Source: Streptomyces sp. NRRL WC-3605 (GTDB lineage Bacteria > Actinomycetota > Actinomycetes > Streptomycetales > Streptomycetaceae). From it: DNA of 64,000 bases. Below the pieces are notes generated by a model. It made no database searches. It worked only from the letters and a program-made list of their open reading frames with translations, and was not told the DNA's origin. The stretch covers positions 1 through 64,000 of the forward strand of contig NZ_LLZN01000081.1 in assembly GCF_001509795.1 (NCBI RefSeq), given 5' to 3'. This document shows positions 1 to 9,135 of this stretch, piece after piece (position 1 is the first letter of the stretch; the number at the start of each line of letters is the position of its first letter). Made by a program: the position numbers and the translations under genes.

Positions 1-648
1 GGGGAAGACCTCGCCGGGGGTGGGGATGGGGCGGCCCGGCTTCGGGGCCGCGGGCTCCCGGCCGGGCGAGGGAGCCGGGGCGGCCGGCTTGTCCGCGGGC
101 CGCTTGCGGGCCGGCTTCGCGGGCTCGTCCCCGGCGGCCTGGGCGGGCAGGGTGACGGTCGCGTCCTGGAGGCCCCCGGGAAGGGCCTGGAGGCGTGCAC
201 GGGACGCCGGGATGAGCGGCCTGACCGAGGCGACCGGAGCGGCGGCGGGAGGCGCCGGGAGGGCCACCACGTCCATCGCGGTCCGGGGGCGGCAGCGGTC
301 CAGCAGGGCGGCCGCGACGCTGTTGCCGCGCAGGGCCCCGAGAGCGGCGAGGTCGTCGGCGGTGGGCCGGTGCCCGGCGTCCAGGGCCTCCGCCAGGAGG
401 GCGAGGTAGCCCGTCGCGCTGCCGGGCAGGGCGGCGCGGTAGCGGGCGAGGTCGTCCAGCAGGAAGGCGCGCTGCCGTGCGCCCTCGCGGATCGCCTCGT
501 CGAGCGACCCGGCGAGGTGGAGACAGTCCTGGACGTCTTCGGCCGAGGCGGGGCCGGCGTGGAGGGCGAGGGCGAGGGCGCGGCGGAGCACACGCAGCTC
601 CTCCGCACCGAAGGCCATGCCGCCGAGGGATCCGTAGGGCGTGGGCAT
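1..648 (-). CDS. conserved hypothetical protein, C-terminus cut by window edge
   Basis: No stop codon is reached before the left edge, so only the first 216 residues are visible. The start MPTPYGSLGGMAFGAEELRV, followed by an Ala/Leu/Arg-rich helical stretch to about residue 125, resembles a conserved Streptomyces protein of unknown function. From about residue 130 the chain becomes Pro/Ala/Lys-rich (KPARKRPADKP) and looks disordered. A TATCGT box lies seven bases before the ATG, which would give a one-base leader. The gene is downstream of coaX on the same strand, separated by a strong hairpin, so it probably has its own promoter. No function can be assigned from sequence. Confidence 0.75.
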   Translation of the reverse strand, partial: MPTPYGSLGGMAFGAEELRVLRRALALALHAGPASAEDVQDCLHLAGSLDEAIREGARQRAFLLDDLARYRAALPGSATGYLALLAEALDAGHRPTADDLAALGALRGNSVAAALLDRCRPRTAMDVVALPAPPAAAPVASVRPLIPASRARLQALPGGLQDATVTLPAQAAGDEPAKPARKRPADKPAAPAPSPGREPAAPKPGRPIPTPGEVFP

Positions 649-745
649 GCCCGCGACGATACGCGCTAATCGGACAATCCCGGCATAGGGGAATGGGTGT
701 CGCCGGGGAGACACCCGGCTGGAGGTGCACCGGGACGACCGGGCT

Positions 746-778
746 CACCAGGGCCGATACGGCGGACCGGCCCTGGTG
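746..778 (-). terminator. hairpin terminator of the pan-nad-coaX operon
   Basis: Perfect 11-bp stem (CACCAGGGCCG paired with CGGCCCTGGTG) with an 11-nt loop. It begins seven bases downstream of the coaX stop codon. There is no clear T tract, which is usual in Streptomyces. Confidence 0.6.
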
Positions 779-784
779 GCGGCG

Positions 785-1582
785 TCAGCTCCGGGCGACG
801 TTGCGCTCGTAGACCAGGCGGAGCCCGATCAGGGTCAGCCACGGCTCGTGCTCGTCGATGACGGTGCTCTCCCCGAGCACCGTCGGCGCCAGCCCGCCCG
901 TGGCGATCACCGTCACGTCGTCGGGGTCGTCCGCGAGCTCGCGCGCCATCCGGGTGACGACCCCGTCGACCTGGCCCGCGAAGCCGTAGACGATGCCCGA
1001 CTGCATCGCCGCGACCGTGTTCTTGCCGATCACGGTCCGGGGGCGGGCCACCTCGATCTTCCGCAGCTGCGCGGCCTTGACCCCGAGCGCCTCCACCGAG
1101 ATCTCGATACCGGGCGCGATCACGCCGCCGACGTACTCCCCGCGCGCGGAGACCGCGTCGAACGTGGTCGCCGTGCCGAAGTCGACGACGATCGCCGGGC
1201 CGCCGTACAGCTCGTTCGCCGCGACCGCGTTGATGATGCGGTCGGCGCCGACCTCCTTGGGGTTGTCGAACTGGATCGGCACGCCGGTCTTCACACCCGG
1301 CTCGACGAGGACGGCGGGGACGTCGCCGTAGTAGCGGCGGGTCACCTCGCGCAGCTCGTGCAGGACCGACGGGACGGTCGCGCAGATGGCGATGCCGTCG
1401 ATCCCGTCGCCCAGTTCGTCACCGAGGAGCGGGTGCATGCCCATCAGGCCCTGCAGGAGGACCGCGAGCTCGTCGGCGGTGCGGCGCGCGTCCGTGGAGA
1501 TGCGCCAGTGCTCGACGATGTCCTCGCCGTCGAAGAGGCCGAGGACGGTGTGGGTGTTGCCTACGTCGATCGTGAGCAGCAT
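785..1582 (-). CDS. coaX: type III pantothenate kinase
   Basis: Catalyses ATP-dependent phosphorylation of pantothenate, the first step of coenzyme A synthesis, in the cytosol. The 265-residue length is typical of the family. The acidic-hydrophobic motif DVGNT is at residues 6-10, GADRIINAVAA lies in the middle, and VDFGTATTFD and GGVIAPGIEIS follow, all family signatures. It is the last gene of a leftward operon with nadC, whose stop codon is eight bases upstream, and with panC, so pantothenate synthesis and its use are linked. Type III kinases do not resemble CoaA. Whether the genome also carries a coaA cannot be seen here. Confidence 0.95.
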   Translation of the reverse strand: MLLTIDVGNTHTVLGLFDGEDIVEHWRISTDARRTADELAVLLQGLMGMHPLLGDELGDGIDGIAICATVPSVLHELREVTRRYYGDVPAVLVEPGVKTGVPIQFDNPKEVGADRIINAVAANELYGGPAIVVDFGTATTFDAVSARGEYVGGVIAPGIEISVEALGVKAAQLRKIEVARPRTVIGKNTVAAMQSGIVYGFAGQVDGVVTRMARELADDPDDVTVIATGGLAPTVLGESTVIDEHEPWLTLIGLRLVYERNVARS

Positions 1583-1590
1583 GCCGGTAC

Positions 1591-2562
1591 CTACTCCGCC
1601 GCGCGCAGGTCCAGGCCGATGTCCAGGATCGGCGAGGAGTGGGTGAGGGCGCCGACCGCGAGGTAGTCAACGCCGGTGTTCGCGTACGCCGCGGCGTTGT
1701 CCAGGGTCAGCCGGCCGGACGCCTCCAGGGCGGCGCGGCCGTCGACCAGCGCGACGGCCTCCTCGCACTCGCCCGGCGTGAAGTTGTCCAGCAGGATCAG
1801 GTCGGCTCCGGCGTCCACGACCTCGCGGAGCTGGTGCAGGGTGTCGACCTCGACCTCGATCGGCACCTCGGGGAAGGCCTCGCGGACCGCCTTGAAGGCC
1901 TGCGCCACCCCGCCCGCCGCGACGACGTGGTTGTCCTTGACCAGGGCCGCGTCCGACAGGGACATGCGGTGGTTGACGCCGCCGCCGCAGCGCACCGCGT
2001 ACTTCTCCAGCGCGCGCAGGCCCGGCGTCGTCTTGCGGGTGTCGCGGACCTGGGCCCTGGTGCCGTCCAGGGCGTCCGCCCACGCGCGCGTGGCCGTCGC
2101 GATGCCCGACAGGCGGCACAGGATGTTCAGCGCGCTGCGCTCGGCGGTCAGCAGGTCGCGGGTGCGGGTGGTCACGGACAGGAGCTTCTGCCCTGCCGTG
2201 ATCCGGTCGCCGTCCTCGACGTGCCGCTCGACCTCGAACTCGTCCTCGCAGACGATCGAGAGGACCGCCTCGGCGACCCTGAGGCCGGCCACGACGCCGT
2301 CCTCGCGGGCGGCGAAGTCGGCGGTGGCGACGGCGTCCTCGGGGATGGTCGCGACCGTCGTCACGTCCACGCCGCCGGCGAGGTCCTCCTGGAGGGCCAC
2401 GTTGGCGATGTCCTCGACCTCGACGGGGTCGAGACCCGCGTCGGCGAGGAGCTGGGCGAGCGCGGGGTCGAGCCCGCACTCCAGGTACTCCTCGCCGGCG
2501 CCGCAGGCGCAGTCGTCGCCGCAGCCGCCGTTCGAGGCGAGGGGAAGGTCGGGGGTGGTCAC
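1591..2562 (-). CDS. nadC: nicotinate-nucleotide pyrophosphorylase (quinolinate phosphoribosyltransferase)
   Basis: Converts quinolinate and PRPP to nicotinate mononucleotide in de novo NAD synthesis. The core shows EDLAGGVDVTT, RDTRKTTPGLR, the KYAVRCGGGVNHR substrate site and LLDNFTP, all expected of the family. I chose the GTG at 2562 (VTTPDLPLAS, 323 residues); another GTG at 2571 would overlap the nadB stop. An AGGAG lies 11 bases before the chosen start and only two before the other. The N-terminus carries a four-cysteine cluster (C14, C18, C20, C29) that is not part of the catalytic fold. It is tightly coupled to nadB upstream and coaX downstream. Confidence 0.95.
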   Translation of the reverse strand: MTTPDLPLASNGGCGDDCACGAGEEYLECGLDPALAQLLADAGLDPVEVEDIANVALQEDLAGGVDVTTVATIPEDAVATADFAAREDGVVAGLRVAEAVLSIVCEDEFEVERHVEDGDRITAGQKLLSVTTRTRDLLTAERSALNILCRLSGIATATRAWADALDGTRAQVRDTRKTTPGLRALEKYAVRCGGGVNHRMSLSDAALVKDNHVVAAGGVAQAFKAVREAFPEVPIEVEVDTLHQLREVVDAGADLILLDNFTPGECEEAVALVDGRAALEASGRLTLDNAAAYANTGVDYLAVGALTHSSPILDIGLDLRAAE

Positions 2563-2567
2563 TGCTG

Positions 2568-4277
2568 TCACTGCTCCTGGGGCCGGGTCGGGGGGAGGTC
2601 TGCGGTGTCGGTGGTGTGCACGGCCAGTGTGCGGTCGGGGTTCAGGCGTACGACGATGTGGCGCCGCCAGGCCGTGTCGTCGCGGTCGGGCCGGTCCTCG
2701 CGCCAGTGGCAGCCCCGGGTCTCCTGGCGCATCCGGGCGGCGGCCACCAGGGCGCGCGCCACGCACAGCAGATTCGTGGCCTCCCAGGTGTCGACGCCGG
2801 GCTCGGCGGTCTTGCCGTTCTCCAGGAGGGCGTCGCGGGCCTCGGCGCGCAGCCGCTCGATCCGCTCGGCGGCCTCGGTGAGGGACGCCTCGGAGCGCAG
2901 CACGCCGGCGCCGTCGGTCATGATCCGCTGGATCGCGAAGCGGGCCTCGGGCGCGAGCAGGGGATGCTCGGGCGTCCCCGGGTACGGCACGGGCTGCGGC
3001 ACGCGCGCGGGGAGGCCGTCGGCGGCGCGGGCCCCGGCGATGTCGGCGGCGATCCGCTCGGCGTAGACGAGCCCTTCGAGGAGCGAGTTCGAGGCGAGGC
3101 GGTTGGCGCCGTGCACGCCGGTGCAGGCCACCTCGCCGCACGCGTACAGGCCGGGGACCGTCGTACGGCCCCGGGGGTCGGTGCGCACGCCGCCCGAGGC
3201 GTAGTGGGCGGCCGGGGCGACCGGGATGGGCGCGGTGACGGGGTCGATGCCGTGCGCGCGGCAGGCGGCCAGGATCGTCGGGAAGCGGTGCTCCCACATC
3301 TCGGCGCCGAAGTGCCGGGCGTCCAGGAACATGTGCTCCGCGCCCTGCTCCTGCATCCGCCGCGTGATGCCCTTGGCGACGATGTCCCGGGGCGCGAGCT
3401 CCGCCAGTTCGTGCTGCCCGACCATGAACCGCACGCCGTCGGCGTCGACCAGGTGGGCGCCCTCACCGCGGACCGCCTCGGAGACCAGCGGCTGCTGGCC
3501 CTCCGCCTCCGGTCCGAGGAAGAGGACGGTCGGGTGGAACTGCACGAACTCCAGGTCGCTGACCTCGGCGCCCGCGCGCAGCGCCAGGGCCACGCCGTCG
3601 CCGGTGGACACGGACGGGTTCGTCGTCGCCGAGAAGACCTGGCCCATGCCGCCGGTCGCCAGGACCACGGCGGGCGCGTGCACCGCGCCCACGCCGTCGT
3701 GCTGGCCCTCGCCCATGACGTGCAGGGTGACGCCGGCGGTACGGCCCTCGGCGTCGGTGAGGAGGTCGAGCACCAGCGCGTTCTCGACGGTGCGCAGGCC
3801 ACGCGCGCGGACGGCCTCGACCAGGGCGCGGGAGATCTCCGCGCCGGTCGCGTCACCGCCCGCGTGGGCGATGCGGCGGCGGTGGTGGCCGCCCTCGCGG
3901 GTGAGCTCCAGCTCGCCCTCGGAGGACTCGTCGAAGTGGGCGCCGGTCTCGATCAGCCGGCGGACGGCGTCGGGTCCCTCGGTGACGAGGATGCGCACGG
4001 CCTCCTCGTCGCACAGCCCGGCGCCGGCCACCAGGGTGTCGTCCAGGTGCTGCTCGGGGGTGTCGCCCTCGCCGAGCGCGGCGGCGATGCCGCCCTGGGC
4101 CCAGCGCGTCGAGCCGTCGTCCAGGCGTGCCTTGGTGACGACGACGGTGGCGAGGCCGGCCGCCTCGCAGCGCAGGGCGGCCGTCAGGCCCGCCACGCCG
4201 GAGCCGACGACCACGACGTCCGCGGAGATGGCCCATCCTGGCGCGGGCGCGTGCAGTCGTATGCCTGTGCTGGTCAC
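2568..4277 (-). CDS. nadB: L-aspartate oxidase
   Basis: FAD enzyme that oxidises L-aspartate to iminoaspartate, which NadA condenses to quinolinate. The dinucleotide-binding [11 protein letters not shown] is near residue 26. [37 protein letters not shown] and the late [21 protein letters not shown] mark the succinate dehydrogenase/fumarate reductase flavoprotein family, and the 569-residue length fits NadB. The start overlaps the panC stop by four bases (ATGA), implying translational coupling. nadA is not in this window, so the quinolinate synthase partner must be elsewhere. The C-terminal helical domain is present and ends in a Pro-rich tail. Confidence 0.95.
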   Translation of the reverse strand: MTSTGIRLHAPAPGWAISADVVVVGSGVAGLTAALRCEAAGLATVVVTKARLDDGSTRWAQGGIAAALGEGDTPEQHLDDTLVAGAGLCDEEAVRILVTEGPDAVRRLIETGAHFDESSEGELELTREGGHHRRRIAHAGGDATGAEISRALVEAVRARGLRTVENALVLDLLTDAEGRTAGVTLHVMGEGQHDGVGAVHAPAVVLATGGMGQVFSATTNPSVSTGDGVALALRAGAEVSDLEFVQFHPTVLFLGPEAEGQQPLVSEAVRGEGAHLVDADGVRFMVGQHELAELAPRDIVAKGITRRMQEQGAEHMFLDARHFGAEMWEHRFPTILAACRAHGIDPVTAPIPVAPAAHYASGGVRTDPRGRTTVPGLYACGEVACTGVHGANRLASNSLLEGLVYAERIAADIAGARAADGLPARVPQPVPYPGTPEHPLLAPEARFAIQRIMTDGAGVLRSEASLTEAAERIERLRAEARDALLENGKTAEPGVDTWEATNLLCVARALVAAARMRQETRGCHWREDRPDRDDTAWRRHIVVRLNPDRTLAVHTTDTADLPPTRPQEQ

Positions 4278-5266
4278 GAGGCGGCTCCGAAGGTGAGGGT
4301 GATGTTGTCGATCAACCGGGTCGCGCCGACCCGGGCGGCGACGGCGAGGACGGCCTCGCCGGTGAAGTCGTCCCCGATCTCGGTGAAGTCGGACGGGTCG
4401 ACGAGGGCGAGATAGTCCAGTTCGAGCGGCGGCGTGAGCCGGGCGGCCTCGTCCAGGACCAAACGGGCGGCGGCGCGGACGGCCGCTGCGGAGCCGGGGG
4501 TGGCCTTGGCGACGGCGTGCGCGTCGGCCGCGGCGCGGGACTCGCCGATGGCGCTGAGCGCTTCGGCACGCGCCCGCGTGGCGGGCACCTCGCGGGCCCG
4601 CGCGCGCAGCGCCTCCTGGGCCGCGTGCCGGTCGGCGCCGGCGAACAGCGCCTGCGACAGGGCGAGCGCGGTGCGCCGCTCCTTGGGCGAGAGGTAGCGG
4701 TTGCGGCTGGACAGCGCGAGGCCGTCCTCCTCGCGCACGGTCGGGACGCCGACGATCTCCACGGCGAAGTTCAGGTCGCGGACCATCCGGCGGATCAGCG
4801 CGAGCTGCTGGGCGTCCTTCTGCCCGTACAGGGCGACGTCCGGCCGGGTCAGGTGCAGCAGCTTGGCGACGACGGTGAGCATGCCGTCGAAGTGGCCGGG
4901 GCGGGAGGCGCCCTCCAGCCGCTCCCCCATGGGTCCCGCGGTGACCCGGACCTGGGGCTCGCCGCCCGGGTAGACCTCGTCGACGGCCGGGGCGAACACG
5001 ACGTCCGCGTCCGCCCGCCCGGCGACCTCGACGTCGGCGTCCAGGGTGCGCGGGTAGCGGTCGAGGTCCTCGCCCGCGCCGAACTGGAGGGGGTTCACGA
5101 AGACGGTGACGACGACCTCGCCGTCCGGGCCGGCGATCCGGCGGGCGGAGCGGATCAGGGTCGCGTGGCCCTCGTGCAGGGCGCCCATCGTCATCACGAC
5201 GGCACGGCGGCCCGTACGCACGCGCGCGTGCAGCTCGGCGGCGGTGCGCAGCAGGGTGGTGGTCAT
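4274..5266 (-). CDS. panC: pantothenate synthetase (pantoate-beta-alanine ligase)
   Basis: Joins pantoate to beta-alanine using [18 protein letters not shown] is the nucleotide-binding HxGH region, [18 protein letters not shown] the pantoate site, and [15 protein letters not shown] and [10 protein letters not shown] are conserved synthetase motifs. At 330 residues it is slightly long because of an Ala/Arg-rich segment near residues 215-250. Start and stop overlap their neighbours by four bases each, placing it firmly between the DUF2520 dehydrogenase and nadB in one transcript. panB and panD are not in the window. Confidence 0.96.
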   Translation of the reverse strand: MTTTLLRTAAELHARVRTGRRAVVMTMGALHEGHATLIRSARRIAGPDGEVVVTVFVNPLQFGAGEDLDRYPRTLDADVEVAGRADADVVFAPAVDEVYPGGEPQVRVTAGPMGERLEGASRPGHFDGMLTVVAKLLHLTRPDVALYGQKDAQQLALIRRMVRDLNFAVEIVGVPTVREEDGLALSSRNRYLSPKERRTALALSQALFAGADRHAAQEALRARAREVPATRARAEALSAIGESRAAADAHAVAKATPGSAAAVRAAARLVLDEAARLTPPLELDYLALVDPSDFTEIGDDFTGEAVLAVAARVGATRLIDNITLTFGAAS

Positions 5267-6192
5267 CGGGCCTCTCCCTCGGCGCCGTCGGTCCCGGTCG
5301 CGAGCACGTCGAGCAGGTCCTCGGCGAGCTCCGGTTTGAGCAGCCCGTGGGCCAGGGCGCGGTCGGCGGTGGCGCGGGCCATCGCCAGATAGCCGGCGAC
5401 GGTCTGCGGGGCGTGCCGGCGCAGCTCGGTGACGTGCGCGGCGACGGTGCCCGCGTCGCCCCGCGCGACGGGGCCGGTCAGGGCGGCGTCGCCGGACCGC
5501 AGGGCGTTGTCCAGGGCGGCGCCGAGCAGCGGGCCCAGCATCCGGTCGGGGGCGGCCACGCCCGCCTCGCGGAGCAGCTCCATGGACTGGGCGACCAGGG
5601 TGACCAGGTGGTTCGCGCCGAGGGCGAGGGCCGCGTGGTAGAGCGGGCGCCGCTCCTCGGCGATCCACTCGGGCTCGCCGCCCATCTCGATGACGAGGGC
5701 CTCGGCGGCCAGCCGCAGCTCCTCCGGGGCGGTGACGCCGAAGGAGCAGCCGGCCAGGCGCTGGACGTCGACGGGGGTGCCGGTGAAGGTCATCGCCGGG
5801 TGCAGGGCCAGCGGCAGCGCGCCCGCGCGCAGAGCGGGGTCGAGGACCTTCGCGCCGTACCGCCCGGAGGTGTGCACGAGCAGCTGGCCGGGGCGGACCG
5901 CGCCGGTCTCGGCGAGCCCCTCGACCAGGCCGGGCAGCGCGTCGTCGGGCACGGTCAGCAGCACGAGCTCGGAGCGGGCCAGGACCTCGGCGGGCGGCAC
6001 CAGCGGCACCCCGGGCAGCAGGTGCTCGGCGCGGCGCCGGGAGGCGTCGGAGACCCCCGAGGCGGCGACCGGGCGGTGGCCGGCCAGTTGCAGGGACGCG
6101 GCGAGCGCCGGGCCCACGCGGCCGGCGCCGACGACACCGACGGTGAGCCGCGCGGGGCGGTCCCTGGGATCCGGCTGTTGGCTTGTACTCAC
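5263..6192 (-). CDS. Rossmann-fold and DUF2520 dehydrogenase-like protein
   Basis: An N-terminal NAD(P)-binding fold ([17 protein letters not shown], about residues 17-35) is followed by a helical DUF2520 domain with HPAMTFTG and [15 protein letters not shown]. The architecture is that of 6-phosphogluconate- and ketopantoate-reductase-like enzymes. It is the first gene of the panC-nadB-nadC-coaX operon. As I recall, the mycobacterial counterpart (Rv3603c) also lies just upstream of panC. A role in making pantoate, the PanC substrate, is therefore a reasonable inference but unproven. The length is 309 residues and the start has no strong competitor. Confidence 0.8.
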   Translation of the reverse strand: MSTSQQPDPRDRPARLTVGVVGAGRVGPALAASLQLAGHRPVAASGVSDASRRRAEHLLPGVPLVPPAEVLARSELVLLTVPDDALPGLVEGLAETGAVRPGQLLVHTSGRYGAKVLDPALRAGALPLALHPAMTFTGTPVDVQRLAGCSFGVTAPEELRLAAEALVIEMGGEPEWIAEERRPLYHAALALGANHLVTLVAQSMELLREAGVAAPDRMLGPLLGAALDNALRSGDAALTGPVARGDAGTVAAHVTELRRHAPQTVAGYLAMARATADRALAHGLLKPELAEDLLDVLATGTDGAEGEAR

Positions 6193-6385
6193 TCGACGGT
6201 GGCCTTCCGTTCCAGTCCGCTCGGGGTACCGGACGATTTCTCGTCATGTTAACGCGATTGGTTCCGGAGGGGCCCCGTCGTCCACAGGCTGTGGGCCATC
6301 GCACGCCCCTGGATCCGGGTGGGGGAGGCGACCGGTGCCGCTAATCCGGGTGCTCGCGCGCACCGCCGTACGGGATCATCCCCGG

Positions 6386-7567
6386 ATGAGCGAAACGGAG
6401 CCGCGGCGCGGCCGCCCACAGGACGACATGTCGGACGAGGAACGCCGGGAACGGTTGCGCGAGCGGCGCATCACGGCCCAGCGCACCGCATCGCGCGTGC
6501 TCGCGCGCCACGGTTTCCAGCAGACCCTCCGGGAACGCCTGGCCCTGCTGGACGCGGCCCAGGACGTGTACGACCTGGACGAGCCGTCCGACGTCTACGG
6601 CAACCGCGTCGTCGAGGCGCTGGAGGCCAAGGTCGCCGGACTGCTCGGCATGGAGGCCGCCGCGTTCTTCCCGACCGGCACCATGGCCCAGCAGATCGCC
6701 CTGCGCTGCTGGGCGGGCCGCACCGGGAACCCGGCGGTCGCCCTGCACGCGCTGAGCCACCCCGAGGTGCACGAACGCGACGCGCTCAGCCAGGTCAGCG
6801 GCCTGCGTCCGGTGCGGGTGACGTCCGAGCCCCGGATGCCGACGGCCGCCGAGGTGCGCGACCTTCCGGAGCCCTTCGGGACGCTCATGCTCGAACTGCC
6901 CCTGCGGGAGCCCGGGTTCCTGCTGCCCACCTGGGACGAGCTGACCGAGGTCGTGGAGGCGGCGCGCGAACGGGACGCAGTGGTGCATTTCGACGGCGCC
7001 CGGCTGTGGGAGTCCACGGTCCGGCTCGGCCGCCCGCTCCACGAGATCGCGGGCCTGGCGGACAGCGTGTACGTGTCGTTCTACAAGTCGCTCGAAGCCT
7101 TCGGCGGCGCCGCCCTGGCCGGCCCCGGCACCTTGATCGAGGAGGCGAAGACCTGGCGGCACCGCTATGGCGGCCAGGTCTTCCAGCAGTTCCCCACCGC
7201 GCTGTCGGCACTGGTCGGCCTGGAGACGCGGCTGCCCAGGCTGCCCGAGTACGTCGCCCACGCGCGCGTGGTCGCCGCGGCTCTGCGCGAGGGGCTCGCG
7301 GCGGCCGGCGTGCCCTGGGCGCGGGTCCACCCCGAGCCGCCGCACACCCACCAGTTCCAGGTGTGGCTGCCGTACGGCGCCGACGTGCTCACGGAGGCCG
7401 CGGTCCGGCAGGCGGAGGAGACCGGGACGCTCCTGTTCGCCCGCGCGTGGGAGGCTGCCGGCCCCGGACTGGCCTTCACCGAGGTCGCCGTCGAGGCCGC
7501 CGGGCTCGACTGGTCGGCCGACGACGTACGGGAGGCCGTCGCCGGGTTCGCGGCACGGTTGCGGTAG
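6386..7567 (+). CDS. PLP-dependent threonine aldolase / beta-eliminating lyase family protein
   Basis: Fold-type I pyridoxal-phosphate enzyme of 393 residues. The PLP-binding region shows FFPTGTMAQQIAL near residue 95, HFDGARLWES near 201, and VSFYKSLEAFGG with the probable Schiff-base lysine at K234. These match low-specificity L-threonine aldolases, which cleave threonine to glycine and acetaldehyde. The N-terminal 40 residues are Arg-rich and poorly conserved. The gene diverges from the pan operon across about 190 bp. Substrate preference cannot be deduced from sequence, and another beta-hydroxy amino acid is possible. Confidence 0.85.
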   Translation: MSETEPRRGRPQDDMSDEERRERLRERRITAQRTASRVLARHGFQQTLRERLALLDAAQDVYDLDEPSDVYGNRVVEALEAKVAGLLGMEAAAFFPTGTMAQQIALRCWAGRTGNPAVALHALSHPEVHERDALSQVSGLRPVRVTSEPRMPTAAEVRDLPEPFGTLMLELPLREPGFLLPTWDELTEVVEAARERDAVVHFDGARLWESTVRLGRPLHEIAGLADSVYVSFYKSLEAFGGAALAGPGTLIEEAKTWRHRYGGQVFQQFPTALSALVGLETRLPRLPEYVAHARVVAAALREGLAAAGVPWARVHPEPPHTHQFQVWLPYGADVLTEAAVRQAEETGTLLFARAWEAAGPGLAFTEVAVEAAGLDWSADDVREAVAGFAARLR

Positions 7568-7575
7568 GTCAGCAG

Positions 7576-7627
7576 CTGAGGGCTGTCCCGTAATCCCCGG
7601 CGGACGCGGATCACGGACAGCGCTCAG
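7576..7627. terminator. imperfect inverted repeat between convergent genes
   Basis: Arms of about 20 bp (CTGAGGGCTGTCC...ATCC against GGAT...GGACAGCGCTCAG) with two or three mismatches and an 11-nt loop. It lies just after the aldolase stop and before the stop of the convergent small gene, so it can serve as a bidirectional terminator. The GGGCTGTCC end also resembles insertion-sequence ends, so a mobile remnant is possible. Confidence 0.45.
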
Positions 7628-7654
7628 GTGCCCGGTGCGATCGACAGGACCCCC

Positions 7655-7852
7655 TCAGGCGTGCCGCCACCGGTCCAGAGCCCGCCGGACCGGGCCGCGG
7701 GCCGGGCGGCCCGCCAGGACGGCCCGGAACTCCCGCAGCTCGCGCATCTCGCGCAGCACCCGCCGGTCGTGGCTGCCCGGCGCCGGGGGCTCCGCCTCGC
7801 CGAGCCACCGCGCCCGGTGCGTGTCGAGGAGGTGGTCCTGGATGCTGCTCAT
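7655..7852 (-). CDS. small conserved hypothetical protein
   Basis: 65 residues beginning MSSIQDHLLDTHRARWLGE and ending RRALDRWRHA. It is strongly helical, Arg-rich and without a membrane segment. The start at 7852 was chosen because GGGAGAGGG lies about ten bases upstream; the frame continues further but with poor codon quality. It diverges from the ArsR-like gene at 8008, and the palindrome at 7948-7968 lies between them, so both may be controlled from that site. No function is recognised. Confidence 0.55.
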   Translation of the reverse strand: MSSIQDHLLDTHRARWLGEAEPPAPGSHDRRVLREMRELREFRAVLAGRPARGPVRRALDRWRHA

Positions 7853-7947
7853 GGCCGATCGCCCTCTCCCGGTCAGCGGGGCGGCGGGCGGCTCCGCGGC
7901 CCCTCCGGACATCCCAGCCTGCTCCGGGTCCGGGCCGCTGTCGCGTC

Positions 7948-7968
7948 GATTGACGGCCGCCGTCAATC
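7948..7968. promoter_or_regulatory. perfect palindromic operator upstream of ArsR-like gene
   Basis: GATTGACGGC, one central base, then GCCGTCAATC: a perfect 10-bp inverted repeat. It sits 40 bp before the start of the ArsR-type regulator and 96 bp before the divergent small gene. It contains a TTGAC element that could double as a -35 hexamer. The size and symmetry suit a winged-helix dimer, so autoregulation is the likely role. Confidence 0.6.
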
Positions 7969-8007
7969 GGCGGCCGCGTTGTCGGTGGCGGGGTGCACCA
8001 TGAGGGC

Positions 8008-9111
8008 ATGAGCGTGAGCATCGACATCGCGGGGCTGCGGCCGGAGAGGGTCGCCGTCGTGCCCTCCCCCCTCGCCGAGCTCGGCATGGCGCTGCACGCG
8101 CTGTCCGAGCCGGGGCACCACCCGGGCCTCCAGGGCTGGGTGACGGGCGTGACGGCCCGGCTCGACCCGCATCTGGCCGACCGGATGTGCGAGGCCGACT
8201 TCCTGTGGCGGACGACGTTCTCGGACCTGTTCCTGCCCTACGCGGGCGTCCCGGGCGGCGCCCTGCCCGGCGCGACGCTCGCCGAGGAGCTGGACCTGCT
8301 GGACAAGCTCTCCGACGAGCAGTTCGTGGACGCGGCCCTGGAGTTCACCTGCGCCCTGCCCTACGGCACACCGAGCCCGAGCGTCCTGGCCGACGCCGAG
8401 CTGTGCCGCCGCTCCCTGGAGCTGGCCGCCGCGCGGGGGCCGCAGCAGCTGCGGTTCACCAGGCGGCTGCTCGACGAGCCGGTGCTGATCCGGGCCTGGC
8501 TGCGGCAGTTCCTGGAGGACTGCGACGAGGCGTTCTTCGCCGACACCTGGTCCCGCCTGCGCCACCAGCTGACCGCCGACGCCCGCCGCAGGACCGACCT
8601 CCTGCGGCACAAGGGGCTGACCGAGGCGCTGACCTCGATCTCCGCCGCGGTGACGCTCGACGAGCGCGCGGGACGCGTCACCATCGACAAGCTCCGCCAG
8701 GGCCACAGCCTGATCAAGGACGGCAGTCTGCTGCTCGTGCCGACGAGTCTGGGCTGGCCGCATCTCACGGTGCTGCACCGGTACGGCTGGCAGCCCGTCC
8801 TGCACTACCCGGTCGGCTCCCCGGAGATCGCCTCCCCGCCGTCGGTCGGGCAGCTGACCCTGCGTATGACCGCGCTGTCCCACCCGGTGCGCATGCAGCT
8901 GTGCCGCAACCTCGCCCGCAGCACGTACACCACGAGCGAGCTGGTCCAGATCCACGGCATGTCCGCCCCGGAGATATCCCGGCACCTGGGCGTCCTCAAG
9001 AAGGCGGGCCTGATCACCACGCGCCGCCGGGGGCGGTACGTCCTCCACCAGCTGGACGTGACCGCGGTGGCCCGGCTCGGCAGCGACTTCCTCGAGGCGC
9101 TGCTGCGCTGA
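8008..9111 (+). CDS. ArsR-type winged-helix regulator with long N-terminal DUF5937-like domain
   Basis: 367 residues. The last 90 (LRMTALSHPVRMQLCRNLARSTYTTSELVQIHGMSAPEISRHLGVLKKAGLITTRRRGRYVLH) form an ArsR helix-turn-helix and wing; quoted here only to locate residues 275-350. The long N-terminal part is the domain usually labelled DUF5937 in actinomycetes and probably senses a ligand or dimerises. No ArsR metal-binding CxC motif is visible. The ATG at 8008 was preferred over one five codons upstream because GAGGGC precedes it. A perfect palindrome 40 bp upstream suggests autoregulation. Confidence 0.8.
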   Translation: MSVSIDIAGLRPERVAVVPSPLAELGMALHALSEPGHHPGLQGWVTGVTARLDPHLADRMCEADFLWRTTFSDLFLPYAGVPGGALPGATLAEELDLLDKLSDEQFVDAALEFTCALPYGTPSPSVLADAELCRRSLELAAARGPQQLRFTRRLLDEPVLIRAWLRQFLEDCDEAFFADTWSRLRHQLTADARRRTDLLRHKGLTEALTSISAAVTLDERAGRVTIDKLRQGHSLIKDGSLLLVPTSLGWPHLTVLHRYGWQPVLHYPVGSPEIASPPSVGQLTLRMTALSHPVRMQLCRNLARSTYTTSELVQIHGMSAPEISRHLGVLKKAGLITTRRRGRYVLHQLDVTAVARLGSDFLEALLR

Positions 9112-9135
9112 CGGCGTCCGGGACCCGCGCCGCCC

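Noticed and set aside
725..1666. Long open frame opposite coaX
   Set aside because: Antisense shadow of a clear gene; high GC leaves few stops on the opposite strand.
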